This document shows positions 7,991 to 16,568 of a stretch of DNA of 53,247 nt, piece after piece; positions within the stretch are counted from its first letter, which is position 1; the number at the start of each line of letters is the position of its first letter. The notes under the pieces were generated by a model. It worked only from the letters and a program-made list of their open reading frames with translations, did not search any database and was not told the DNA's origin. A program made the position numbers and the translations under genes. This DNA comes from Deltaproteobacteria bacterium (GTDB taxonomy: Bacteria; Myxococcota; UBA727; VGSZ01), in NCBI GenBank assembly GCA_020850995.1, contig JADZDP010000022.1:1-53247 (forward strand). Reading direction: 5' to 3'.

Positions 7991-9508
7991 TCAGCTCGAC
8001 AGCACCTTGGCGAACAGGGGATCGACCGCGTAGTCCCCTGCCGCCTTCTCGAGGACGCCCGTGACGCGCGAGCAGTAGAGCGCGCTCGCGCTGCCCGCCG
8101 GCCGGTGGTTGCCGCTCACACCCATGCCGCCAAACGGCAACAGCCCGCTCGCGTTGTTGGTGGAGCGGTTCCAGTTGAACAGCCCCCAGGGCGCCGCCTC
8201 GACGAAGCGATCGAAGCGCGCGCGCTCCGCGCTGAACACGCTGAGCGACAAGCCGAAGGTGCTCTTGCACGCGCGCTCGAGCGCCGCGTCGTCGTCGTCG
8301 ACCACCTCGAGCGCGACGTCGGGCGCGAACAGCTCGGTGTCGCGGTAGCGCAGCACGTCGGCCGCAGCGTTCGACTCCACGCGGTGCAGCGACGGCGTGA
8401 CGAAGGCGCCGCCGTCGACGGCGCGCGACTGCACCAGCGGCACCGCGCCCGCGCTCTCGGCACGCGCGAGCGCGGCGTGGAAGTCGCGGCGCGCCGACAG
8501 CGTGGCGAGCGGCCCCATCAGCGTGCCATCGGCGAAGGGGTCGCCGGGCACGACGCGCGCGAGCGACTGCTCGAGCCGCGGCACGAACGAGGCCGCCATG
8601 CGCTTGGTGACGACGACACGCGACGTGGCTGTGCAGCGCTGGCCGGTGGTGAGGCAGGCGCCGAGCACGATCTCGTGCAGCGCCTGCTCGAGGTGGGCGT
8701 CGTCGAGCACCACCGCGATGTTCTTGCCGCCCATCTCGAGCGCGAGCAGCTTGTGCGGTTGATCGAGGCAGGTCTCCATGATGCGCCGCCCGCCGTCCCA
8801 GGAGCCGGTGAAGGCCACCGCGTCGACGTCCTGGTGCGCCACCAGCACGCCACCTACCTCGCGCGTCCCCACCACCAGGTTGACCACGCCATCGGGCAGG
8901 CCGAGGCGCTGCAGCAGCTCGACGTAGATCTGCCCCGACAGCGGCGTCACGCGGCTCGGCTTCAAGATGACGGCGTTGCCCGCCAGGAGCGCGGGCATCA
9001 CGTGCGTGTTCATCAGGTGGATGGGGTAGTTCGAGGGCCCGATCACGGCCATGACGCCGTGGGGGCGCCACGCCGCCGTGCCGGGCGCGCCCTCGAGCGC
9101 CAGGTCGGGCAAACGCTCGTGCGCCGCGATGCTCGCATGCAGCTTCGCCACCAGCGAGGTCGCCTCGCCCTTCGACTCGCGGATCGGTTTGCCCATCTCG
9201 AGCGTGATGGCCTCGGCCAGCGCGTCGAGGAGCGCGGGCGGCGTGGCGGCCAGACGCAACAGCGCCTCTTTGCGCTCGGCGTAGGGCAGCCTCGACCACG
9301 CACGGAAGCCGCGACGCGCCGCCACCACGGCGGCGTCGGCCTGCGCGGCATCGGCGCTGGTGCCGCGCCACACCACGGCGCCGTCGCGCGACGGATCATG
9401 GGACGTGAAGGGCGCGCCCGCGCCCGAAACGAAACAGCCGCCGATGAGGTTGCCGCGATCGCGCGTGTCGAGGGAGGACGCCCGCGGCGTCGGCGTGGGG
9501 GTGCTCAT
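7991..9508 (-). CDS. astD: Aldehyde dehydrogenase of the succinylglutamate-semialdehyde (AstD) type
   Basis: A 505-residue NAD(P)-dependent aldehyde dehydrogenase. Visible elements are GPSNYPIHLMNTHVMPALLA and KPSRVTP for cofactor binding, FTGS, LALEMGGKN with the general-base Glu, and the catalytic Cys in LTTGQRCTATSR. The C-terminal PWGLFNWNRSTNNASG and FGGMGVSGNHRP are characteristic of AstD, which oxidises succinylglutamate semialdehyde in arginine succinyltransferase catabolism. The other ast genes are not adjacent, but an AstA-like gene lies 29 kb away in the window. Related aldehydes remain possible as substrates, so the family call is firmer than the exact reaction. It is transcribed away from the hypothetical gene at 9620. 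Confidence 0.8.
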   Translation of the reverse strand: MSTPTPTPRASSLDTRDRGNLIGGCFVSGAGAPFTSHDPSRDGAVVWRGTSADAAQADAAVVAARRGFRAWSRLPYAERKEALLRLAATPPALLDALAEAITLEMGKPIRESKGEATSLVAKLHASIAAHERLPDLALEGAPGTAAWRPHGVMAVIGPSNYPIHLMNTHVMPALLAGNAVILKPSRVTPLSGQIYVELLQRLGLPDGVVNLVVGTREVGGVLVAHQDVDAVAFTGSWDGGRRIMETCLDQPHKLLALEMGGKNIAVVLDDAHLEQALHEIVLGACLTTGQRCTATSRVVVTKRMAASFVPRLEQSLARVVPGDPFADGTLMGPLATLSARRDFHAALARAESAGAVPLVQSRAVDGGAFVTPSLHRVESNAAADVLRYRDTELFAPDVALEVVDDDDAALERACKSTFGLSLSVFSAERARFDRFVEAAPWGLFNWNRSTNNASGLLPFGGMGVSGNHRPAGSASALYCSRVTGVLEKAAGDYAVDPLFAKVLSS

Positions 9509-9619
9509 GGTCGCGGACCGTAGCGCGCGCTTGACCGTGAGGAAACGGGCGTGACCAATGGCGCATGGCCCGGTGAACGTCGGTGCGCCAAACGCGGCGG
9601 CTGCGCGCTACCATCGGAC

Positions 9620-10186
9620 ATGCCCGTCATCACCCGCCCACCCGCCTCCTCGACGCAACGCACCACCACCACCACCGGCCTGAAGGCCGCGTTCGACCGT
9701 AGCTCGGCGCCTCAGAAGGCGCAGATCAAAGATGCCGTCGAGCGCGCCAAGGACGACGTCGACAACTGGTGTGCCTGCTCTGTCGAGGTGGGCTTCGCCA
9801 ACGCCAAGGGCGAGCCGACCTTCCACGGCTACGGCACGCACAAGCCGCAGAGCGCCACCATCACCATGCCGAAGGAGAAGCGCCTCGACCTCGCGGTGAT
9901 GATCACCGTCAGCCTGCACGACCTCGGCGACGACGAGGCGCGTGTCAACCGCGCGGGCAAGGAGCGCGCGGGCAAGGATCGGCACCACATCGAGGTGCAC
10001 CGGCCCGACGGCAAGGTCGAGCGCCTCGACGGCATCAAGGTCGACCCCAAGGCGCTGTTCTCGTCGACCGATATCTCCATCCGGAACCTGGTGCCGGGCA
10101 AGTACGTCATCAAGGGCTGGCCCGACGGCACCTCGGCGGATGGCTACTGCGAGGCGCGCGTCCTCGAGATCACCGTCAAGGCCTGA
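9620..10186 (+). CDS. Conserved-looking hypothetical protein
   Basis: A 188-residue soluble protein I do not recognise. It begins with a Thr/Ser/Pro-rich tail of about 25 residues. The folded part runs from about residue 26 to the end, with FHGYGTHKPQSATITMPKEK and a C-terminal NLVPGKYVIKGWPDG region that reads like a small beta-sandwich. There is no signal peptide, membrane segment or catalytic motif. The ATG at 9620 is the natural start for this layout; a longer frame upstream lacks coding character. Its 110-nt upstream gap is shared with the divergent AstD-like gene. Confidence 0.65.
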   Translation: MPVITRPPASSTQRTTTTTGLKAAFDRSSAPQKAQIKDAVERAKDDVDNWCACSVEVGFANAKGEPTFHGYGTHKPQSATITMPKEKRLDLAVMITVSLHDLGDDEARVNRAGKERAGKDRHHIEVHRPDGKVERLDGIKVDPKALFSSTDISIRNLVPGKYVIKGWPDGTSADGYCEARVLEITVKA

Positions 10187-10264
10187 GCGCGATCGCTCCG
10201 AGGATTGTGCACGGGTCGCGCCGTCAGCGCGGGGCTGCGCGAACGCGTCGACGAAGGGTCGGCG

Positions 10265-11455
10265 TCACCACGCGCAGTGCACGTGGTCCCAGTGCCCGCT
10301 CGGGTCGTTGCTCGGCCCGAACACCTCAGTGGCGCCCTCGTCGACACACGCGTTCATGAAGCTGCGCGCCAGCGCGCTGTCGCCGCGAATGAGCACGCCG
10401 TTGACCTCATCAGCGTCGAAGGCCCGCCCGCTATAGTGCAGCGAGCCCCAGGAGTGTGAGCCGCCGGCCACCGAGGTGACGAAGAAGCGAAAGCCGCGCT
10501 GTTCGAGGGCCAACATGCCATCGAGCATGGCCGACGATAGCAGCACCGTGCCTCCTGGCGCGGTGCCATGCACGCTTCGCCGCGCGGCACCGCCGTTCGC
10601 GGTGTCACGGAGGTTTCGCCACGCGTCGGCACCGTCGTCGCGGTTGCCAAACTGCTGGTCCCACAGGACGAGGGTGCCCGCTTCATGCTCCCGCAGGACG
10701 GCGCGGGCGCGGCCGGCGCGCGTGGTGGGCGGCGCGTTTGGGTCAACCACGACGATGACGCGCTCGGCCCGCGCGAGCACCGCCCCGTCTGCTGCGAGCC
10801 CCTCGGCCAGCACCCGACGCTCCCCCACCTGACGGAAGGTGTAGTGGAGTTGGAAGTCGGGCTCGGCCGAGTCGCCAAGGTCGTAGGCGTCGGCGCTGTA
10901 GCGCACGTGGCTGATGGGCCCGGTGGCCGCGGTCTTGAACCAGATGCCGTTGAGGTAGTGGCCCCCCTCGGCCGCTGGCGACAGGAAGCGCAGCGACGGT
11001 GCGGTCGCCGGATCGCCCACGGTGATGCGCGCCTGCACCTCGCCGAGCTGACCATCGTCGCTGTCGAAGGCGCGCGCCACCACCACGCGCGCGCCCGGCG
11101 TGCCGAAGCGCACCGTGGCCACCCAGGCGCTGCTGCGTTCGGTTGCCACGGCCAGCACGGCGCCGCCGCTACTGTAGACGACGTACGCGGTCCCGCTCGG
11201 CGCTTCGGCTTGGATGGCCACCGGGTCGGCATAGGAGCCGCCCTCCGAGATGCTGATGAAGCGAAGCGAGCTGCCAGCGCTAAGCGCGCGGGCGCCCTCT
11301 TCTTCACCGGTCGCATCGCCGCCGCCCACGCAGGAGTCGGCACCAGCGACGTCGAGGGCGCAGGGCGCTGGCGCGACCTCGTGAAGACAGGCGGCGGCGA
11401 GCGCCGTCAGCAGCAAGGGACCGGCGCAGGAAGGGGCTGGGGTGGGTGTCTTCAT
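10265..11455 (-). CDS. Putative lipoprotein with a C-terminal M15-like peptidase domain
   Basis: A 396-residue exported protein. The signal peptide PLLLTALAAAC would place lipidation at Cys23, although Ala rather than Leu at -3 is slightly atypical. The middle (about 70-220) looks like immunoglobulin-type beta modules. The last 170 residues contain SLHYSGRAFDAD and HWDHVHC, the two zinc-ligand motifs (S-x-H-x-x-G-x-A-x-D and W-x-H-x-H) of the M15 D-Ala-D-Ala carboxypeptidase family, which cuts peptidoglycan cross-links. That suggests cell-wall trimming at the outer membrane or in the periplasm. No Shine-Dalgarno is seen before the ATG; a GTACTTT tandem repeat lies 11-24 nt upstream. Confidence 0.75.
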   Translation of the reverse strand: MKTPTPAPSCAGPLLLTALAAACLHEVAPAPCALDVAGADSCVGGGDATGEEEGARALSAGSSLRFISISEGGSYADPVAIQAEAPSGTAYVVYSSGGAVLAVATERSSAWVATVRFGTPGARVVVARAFDSDDGQLGEVQARITVGDPATAPSLRFLSPAAEGGHYLNGIWFKTAATGPISHVRYSADAYDLGDSAEPDFQLHYTFRQVGERRVLAEGLAADGAVLARAERVIVVVDPNAPPTTRAGRARAVLREHEAGTLVLWDQQFGNRDDGADAWRNLRDTANGGAARRSVHGTAPGGTVLLSSAMLDGMLALEQRGFRFFVTSVAGGSHSWGSLHYSGRAFDADEVNGVLIRGDSALARSFMNACVDEGATEVFGPSNDPSGHWDHVHCAW

Positions 11456-11812
11456 GTATGCAGTGGTACTTTGTACTTTGTTCGATGACGATCGGCCGAT
11501 CGACTGAGGGGCGCAGGGCACTGGCGTCGCAGCCGCAGGCGTCTCACCATTGTTCGGGCCTGCGCGCACGAAGCCAGCCACGCTCACCGCGGCCTGCGTC
11601 GTCCATCTGTGCCGCAGGCGTCGCTCCTGCGCCGCCGCCACCGCGAACCGGCGCGGAAGGGTGCCTTCGTCAAGGCGCACCCAGAGCTGGCCTCGAAGCT
11701 ACGCTGAGCCGCGTTGGTGCTCCTCGCCGCACCACGGCGCGCCGCCCATGGATGGCGTGTTGCCGGCTTTGGGCGGGCCGCGTACTCCCTGGCAAGCTCA
11801 GGGAAGGACGGC
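11456..11812. other. Divergent intergenic region between the M15-like lipoprotein and rmuC
   Basis: This 357-nt gap must hold the promoters of both flanking genes. The only distinctive feature I see is a perfect tandem 7-mer, GTACTTT twice at 11466-11479, in an unusually AT-rich patch next to the lipoprotein start. I see no convincing -35/-10 pair, no sigma-54 site and no coding signal. Confidence 0.5.
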
Positions 11813-13363
11813 ATGGACGGCGCAACCTTGGTGCTCGCGCTGGCGCTGGCGGCGCTCGGTGGGGTCGCGATCGGCGCGGTCGTGGCGACCTTGTGGGCGC
11901 GCACCCGCAGCATCGCAGCCAGCACCGAGCTCGAGGGTGCACGCGTCGAGCTCCAGAGCGCGCGCGCCGAGCGCGACGGCCTGCGCGCCCAGCTCACCGC
12001 CGCGCAGCAGGCGGAGGCGGCGTCCACTGCGGTGCGCGCCGAGCAAGAGGCGCAGCTGCGTGCCGTGCGCGGCGAGCTCGACGCCGAGCGCGCACGCCTG
12101 GCCGACGAGACCGACGCGCGCGCCCGCGTGCAGCAAGAGCAACGCGCGCTCGAGGAGCGCCTGCACGAGCGCGAGCGCGCCACGCAGCAGGTGTTGCACG
12201 AGCGCGAGCGGGCGCTGGCCGAGCTGCGCGCCACCGTCGAGCAGTCGCGCGCCGCGCTCACCGACGCCTTCAAGGCCACGGGCGCCGACGTGCTCAAGAG
12301 CACGGCGGAGGCGCTGCTCACGCAAGCGCGCGAGCAATTCGAGGGGCACCAGCAGCTCTCGCATGCGGAGCTCGAGGCCAAGCAGAAGGCCATCGACGCG
12401 AGCCTGGCCCCGCTCAAGGAACAACTGCAGAAGCAAGAGGAGCTGGTCAAGCAGCTCGGCGAGAAGCGTGAGGGCGACGCCAAGACGCTGTCGGAGCAAC
12501 TGCGGCAGATCGCCGAGCTGCAGCAACGCACCGCAACGGCCGCGAACACGCTCTCGAGCGCGATGCGCGACAACCGGCAGCGCGGCCGCTGGGGTGAGCT
12601 CTCGTTGCGCAACATCGCGGAGATGGCCGGGCTGGCGGCCAACGTCGACTTCGAGGAGCAGACGCACGTGGAGGGCGACGAGGGTGCGCGCCTGCGACCC
12701 GACATGACCGTGCGCCTTCCCGGCAATCGCTTCGTCCCCATCGACGCGAAGGTGCCACTGAACGCCTACCTCGAGTCGCTGCGCGTCGACCTCACCGATG
12801 TCGATCGCCTCCAACGCCGCGCACAGCACGCGGCGGCACTGCGGACCCATGTTCGCGCGCTGGCGTCGCGCGAGTATGCGCGCGCGCTTGGCGGGGGCGT
12901 GGAGATCACGGTGCTGTTCGTGCCCATGGAGAGCAGCCTGATCGCCGCGCTGGAGGAAGACGCCACCGTCTACGACGAGGCGCTCAGCAAGGGCGTGGTC
13001 ATCACCACGCCCTCCACGCTGTTGGCGCTCTTGCGTACCTGCGCGCTGCAGTGGCAGCAGGCCAAGCTCAACGAGAACGCGCGCCGCATCGGTGAGCACG
13101 CCAAGACGCTGTTCGAGCGCATCACCACATTCGTGGACCACGTGCAGAAGATCGGGAAGGGCCTGGAGGGCGCCACCAAGGCCTTCAACAACGCCGTGGG
13201 CTCGTTCAACGCGCGCCTGTTGCCGAGCGCGCGCGCCACCGCCGAGCTGGCCGGTGTGCTCGAGCAGGCGATGCCGGCAGAGCTGCCGCGCGTGGAGGCC
13301 ACGCCGAGCGAGGTGGAGGGGCGCATGCTCGAGCCCGGGGAACCTGCGGAGCCCCTGAGCTAA
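11813..13363 (+). CDS. rmuC: RmuC-family protein
   Basis: A 516-residue protein. It has an N-terminal membrane helix (about 5-25, LVLALALAALGGVAIGAVVA), a long Ala/Glu/Arg-rich coiled coil (about 30-250), then the RmuC core with RQRGRWGELSLRNI, PDMTVRLPG, IDAKVPLNAY and VEITVLFVPMES. The core resembles PD-(D/E)XK nucleases. In E. coli RmuC limits recombination between inverted repeats. The ATG at 11813 has AAGGA just upstream and starts right at the membrane helix; the open frame extends 33 more residues upstream without support. It ends in an acidic Pro-rich tail and converges with the lipoprotein gene at 13534. Confidence 0.9.
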   Translation: MDGATLVLALALAALGGVAIGAVVATLWARTRSIAASTELEGARVELQSARAERDGLRAQLTAAQQAEAASTAVRAEQEAQLRAVRGELDAERARLADETDARARVQQEQRALEERLHERERATQQVLHERERALAELRATVEQSRAALTDAFKATGADVLKSTAEALLTQAREQFEGHQQLSHAELEAKQKAIDASLAPLKEQLQKQEELVKQLGEKREGDAKTLSEQLRQIAELQQRTATAANTLSSAMRDNRQRGRWGELSLRNIAEMAGLAANVDFEEQTHVEGDEGARLRPDMTVRLPGNRFVPIDAKVPLNAYLESLRVDLTDVDRLQRRAQHAAALRTHVRALASREYARALGGGVEITVLFVPMESSLIAALEEDATVYDEALSKGVVITTPSTLLALLRTCALQWQQAKLNENARRIGEHAKTLFERITTFVDHVQKIGKGLEGATKAFNNAVGSFNARLLPSARATAELAGVLEQAMPAELPRVEATPSEVEGRMLEPGEPAEPLS

Positions 13364-13523
13364 GGGCCCGCGAATGGACAACTCAGTCCTCGTCGCGAGC
13401 GATCCATCGTCGCTGGCGGCGTCGCGTCCTCGGTCCGTGGCGACGGCCACGGCCCTGCGGGGCTCCTTGCCATCGACGCGCCTCGCTCGCGATCACCGAT
13501 CGACTTGTCCTTTCGCGGGCCCT
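13363..13523. repeat. 161-bp segment bounded by imperfect inverted repeats of about 40 bp
   Basis: AGGGCCCGCGAA at 13363-13374 is the exact inverse of TTCGCGGGCCCT at 13512-13523. The similarity continues inward: both arms next show N-GGACAA-N-TC and later TCGCGAGCGA, with a 1-nt offset. The element fills nearly the whole gap between the convergent rmuC and lipoprotein genes and overlaps the last bases of rmuC. It could fold as one long stem-loop RNA, or be a miniature inverted-repeat element. No target-site duplication is obvious. Confidence 0.6.
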
Positions 13524-13533
13524 AACCCCGGAG

Positions 13534-14571
13534 TCAAAGCTCAGGTAGCAAGCGCACGAGCGCCACGTAGGCCTCGGGGTAGCCCTCCTCGTCGGGTGGC
13601 CGCGCCTGGTCGAGGCGCGCCGCCACGGCGGCCAGGGGCTCGTTGGCCCAGCGCGCGCGCACCACCGTCGGCGCGCGCAGCAGCCCCACGAAGCGCTCGG
13701 CGATGGCGCCCGACGGGTCGAGGTCGAGGAGCGCGGCGGCGCCAACGATGACGTCGGCGCCATCGACGAGCGCGCGGCTCGCGAGCGCGTCGTGCTCCGC
13801 CGGCGGCGCGGAGAGCGCGCGCAACGAGAGCGCGACCAAGCGCAGCTCCACCGTGAGGGCGCGCGCGAACGCCGCTGCGTCGTCGGGCGTGGGCGAACGC
13901 GGCACGTCGCCGTAATGGAGCGCCCACTCCGTCGCGGGTGCGTGAGGCCCCGGGGGTGCGGCGGCAGGCGCGCGCCGCTCACGCCAGGGCGGCGGCACCA
14001 GCACGTCGGGGATGAGCGTGACATCGGCGGCGACGGGGCCGAGCAGCTCCTCGGTGGCGCCGAGGATCGCGGCGACCAGCGCGGCGAGCGCGCGCTCATC
14101 GAGCCCGACGCGGCGCGCGACCAGCTCCGAGGCGCTCAACCCCGCGTCTCGGGCCGCCGACGCGATCTGCGCCTGCTCCTCGGCGAGGATGACGGAGCGC
14201 TCGGCCAGCGCGGGCGCCATGGCCGCCAAGAGCGCGGCGCGACCGGGGCGCGGTGCTTGCGCCAGCAGCGACCAGGCGTCGTCGAACGCGAAGCCCGCGC
14301 CGCTGACGACGACGGAGAGGTCCCGGCGCCGCTGCCAGCGCTGCTCGGCGCCGGGCGCGAGCGCCGCGCTGAGAATGACGCGCGCGGCCTCCGCCTGCGC
14401 CGACCCTACCTTGGCATGCCCCACGGCGGCCGCACGGAGGGCCGTCGCTGACGATGACGGCTGCGGCGACGTGGCGGGCGCGCTCGGTGCGGGCACCGGC
14501 GCGGTGGCGCACGCGGCGGCCACGCCCACGATGGCGACGATCGCCGCGCCCGCGCGCGCCACCAAGGTCAC
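13534..14571 (-). CDS. Putative lipoprotein of unknown function
   Basis: A 345-residue protein beginning with GTG at 14571, whose GTGA overlaps the stop of the upstream gene. The first 21 residues (AIVAIVGVAAAC) form a signal peptide with a lipobox-like end. An Ala/Pro/Ser linker follows, then a largely alpha-helical, Ala/Leu/Arg-rich body with no motif I recognise. A proline-rich hinge at about 200-230 splits the body in two. Coupling to the shortened Old Yellow Enzyme relative implies co-expression but gives no clear function. Confidence 0.7.
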   Translation of the reverse strand: MTLVARAGAAIVAIVGVAAACATAPVPAPSAPATSPQPSSSATALRAAAVGHAKVGSAQAEAARVILSAALAPGAEQRWQRRRDLSVVVSGAGFAFDDAWSLLAQAPRPGRAALLAAMAPALAERSVILAEEQAQIASAARDAGLSASELVARRVGLDERALAALVAAILGATEELLGPVAADVTLIPDVLVPPPWRERRAPAAAPPGPHAPATEWALHYGDVPRSPTPDDAAAFARALTVELRLVALSLRALSAPPAEHDALASRALVDGADVIVGAAALLDLDPSGAIAERFVGLLRAPTVVRARWANEPLAAVAARLDQARPPDEEGYPEAYVALVRLLPEL

Positions 14572-15320
14572 GGCTGGCCTCGTGTGGCCACGCCGGCGAG
14601 CCCAAGCGCATGCGCGCGCGCGGTGATCGACCCGGGGTCGCCGCGCGTCACCAGCGCGACGATGCGCGCGGGAACGCGGCCCACGAGCCACGCCGCGGAG
14701 CACAGCGCCAGGCCGGGGTCGCCTTCGCTGCCGCCTTTGACGCGATCGCGCAGCGGGGGAAACGCGTGGCTGCCCGCGCTCGCGTACAGCGTGGCGGCCC
14801 CTTGCGCGTGGAGCGCGCGCGCCAGCTCGATACCGTCGGTGGCGTCGCCGCCGCCGGGACAAAGCTCCTCCACGCACAGGGCCACGTCGATGGCGCCGCA
14901 CGCGCGGTGCAGCGCGAGCGCGCGCTCGCGCCGCTGCTGGTCCGCCGCGGCACCGGTGCGTGGCGAGATGGCGTGCTGAAGCAGCCCGTCGTCGTCGAGG
15001 GCCAGCACCGGCACGCGCCCCGCGGCGCGCACCACCTGCGCGGCCTGCGCGAACGCGCGCTCGAGCTCGCGCCAGCCATCCTCGTCGAGCGGCTGCGGGC
15101 GCCGGCCCGTGGTGGGCTCGACGACGTCGCTGGCACCGAGCGCGCGGGCCGGTGACCACAGCGCCGCCCGCGGTCCGGCGTGATCGAGCAAGATGGGCTC
15201 GCCTGGTGCGCCAGGCAGCGCCCCGCCATCGGCGAAGCAGGGCGCCCCCTCGTGGCGCCGCCCGTCGGCGCGCACGGCCACCGGCCACAGGCACCTGGGC
15301 ACTTGCGCTTCCGTGTCCAT
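14568..15320 (-). CDS. Truncated, degenerate Old Yellow Enzyme (NADH:flavin oxidoreductase) relative
   Basis: A 250-residue protein. Its central part follows the Old Yellow Enzyme pattern: a helix ERAFAQAAQVVRAAG, then DDDGLLQHAISPRTGAAAD in the place of the usual H-x-A-H-G-Y-L-L-x-Q-F-L-S-P stretch, then VALCVEELCPGGGDATDG and a strand ATLYASAGS like the family's YIHVSAG. The catalytic His pair is missing, and the protein lacks about 100 residues compared with the usual 350 or more, so reductase activity is doubtful. I infer a decayed or repurposed homologue. Its stop overlaps the next lipoprotein start by 4 nt. The ATG at 15320 has GGAG about 10 nt upstream. Confidence 0.6.
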   Translation of the reverse strand: MDTEAQVPRCLWPVAVRADGRRHEGAPCFADGGALPGAPGEPILLDHAGPRAALWSPARALGASDVVEPTTGRRPQPLDEDGWRELERAFAQAAQVVRAAGRVPVLALDDDGLLQHAISPRTGAAADQQRRERALALHRACGAIDVALCVEELCPGGGDATDGIELARALHAQGAATLYASAGSHAFPPLRDRVKGGSEGDPGLALCSAAWLVGRVPARIVALVTRGDPGSITARAHALGLAGVATRGQP

Positions 15321-15383
15321 CCGCACCACGCTCCGCCGAGACCATACAGCGAAAGCGCGCGCGACAACGGGAGCATGCGGCAC

Positions 15384-16562
15384 ATGATCAAGAGCGGCCT
15401 GGACGTCCTCGTCGCGGAAGGCATGCAACGGCTGCGCGGCCGCAGCGTGGCGCTGCTCGGGCACCCAGCCAGCGTGGACGCGCGCCTGACCCATCTGCTC
15501 GACGCCTGCCGCGCCCACGAGCTGCGCTTGGTGCGCCTGTTCGGACCCGAGCACGGGCTGCTCGGCGACGCACAAGACATGGCGCACGTCGGCAGCCACC
15601 ACGACGCGCGTACCGGGCTGCAGGTGGTCTCGCTCTACGGTCCCACGCGCGACTCGCTGTTCCTCAAACCCGAGCACCTCGACGGCGTCGACGTGCTGGT
15701 CTGCGACCTCCAGGACATCGGCTGTCGCTACTACACCTTCGCGTACACCGTGGCCTTCGCGCTGCGCGCGTGCGCGCAGGCCCGCACACGCTGTCTCGTG
15801 CTCGATCGCCCGAACCCCATCGGGCCCCACGTCGAGGGCAACGTGGTGGACGAGCGCCACCGCTCCTTCGTGGGGGAATACCCGTTGGCCAACCGCCACG
15901 GCATGACGCTGGGCGAGCTGTGCCGCATGTTCGTGACCCACGACGGCCTCGCGGGCTCGCTCGACCTCGAGATCCTGTGGGCCGAGGGCTGGCGGCGGGG
16001 CTCCTGGCACGACGACACCGGCATGCCGTGGGTGCTGCCCTCGCCCAACATGCCCACCCCCGACACCGCCCTCGTGTACCCGGGGGCCTGCCTGTTCGAG
16101 GGCACCAACCTGTCGGAGGGACGCGGCACCACGCGCCCCTTCGAGCTGGTGGGCGCGCCCTACGTCGACGATCCGCATCGCTTCGCCGCCCTGGCCGCCG
16201 CGCGTGGGTTGCCTGGCTGCACCTTGCGGCCCTGCTTCTTCCGGCCCACCTTCCAGAAGCACGCGGGGCAGCTCTGCGGCGGTGTGCAGATCCACGTCGT
16301 CGATCGCGAACGCTTCGACTCCCTGCGCACCGGCGTGGCCCTGCTGATCGCGGCGCGGGCCTTCGCTGGCTTCGATTGGCGCCGCACCACCTACGAGTAC
16401 GTCAGCGATCGTTTGGCCATCGACCTCTTGTTCGGCGCCGCTGAGCCGCGCGCGCTCATCGAACGCGGCGCCGACGTCGACGAGGTCGTTGGTTCGTTCG
16501 CGCCCGCCCGCGCGCGCTTCCTCGAGACGCGCGCGCCCTTCCTCCACCCGGGCTACGGCTGA
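15384..16562 (+). CDS. namZ: NamZ-type exo-beta-N-acetylmuramidase (DUF1343)
   Basis: A 392-residue protein of the DUF1343/NamZ family, whose founding member removes terminal MurNAc from peptidoglycan fragments. Typical segments are GLDVLVAEGMQRL, SVALLGHPASVD, RLFGPEHGLLGDAQD, VLVCDLQDIGCRYYTF, VLDRPNPIGP, GNVVDE, LPSPNMPTPDTALVYPG and FEGTNLSEGRGTTRPFE. The length matches the family. There is no obvious signal peptide, so it probably acts on imported fragments. Two ATGs are possible; I prefer 15384 because GGGAG lies 10 nt before it but only 1 nt before the ATG at 15375. It is followed 6 nt later by an unknown gene and nadD, and divergent from the Old Yellow Enzyme relative. Confidence 0.88.
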   Translation: MIKSGLDVLVAEGMQRLRGRSVALLGHPASVDARLTHLLDACRAHELRLVRLFGPEHGLLGDAQDMAHVGSHHDARTGLQVVSLYGPTRDSLFLKPEHLDGVDVLVCDLQDIGCRYYTFAYTVAFALRACAQARTRCLVLDRPNPIGPHVEGNVVDERHRSFVGEYPLANRHGMTLGELCRMFVTHDGLAGSLDLEILWAEGWRRGSWHDDTGMPWVLPSPNMPTPDTALVYPGACLFEGTNLSEGRGTTRPFELVGAPYVDDPHRFAALAAARGLPGCTLRPCFFRPTFQKHAGQLCGGVQIHVVDRERFDSLRTGVALLIAARAFAGFDWRRTTYEYVSDRLAIDLLFGAAEPRALIERGADVDEVVGSFAPARARFLETRAPFLHPGYG

Positions 16563-16568
16563 GCCGCC

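Noticed and set aside
15180..15383. Longer N-terminus for NamZ
   Set aside because: The extra 68 residues lack family character and overlap the divergent gene; a ribosome site fits the later ATG.
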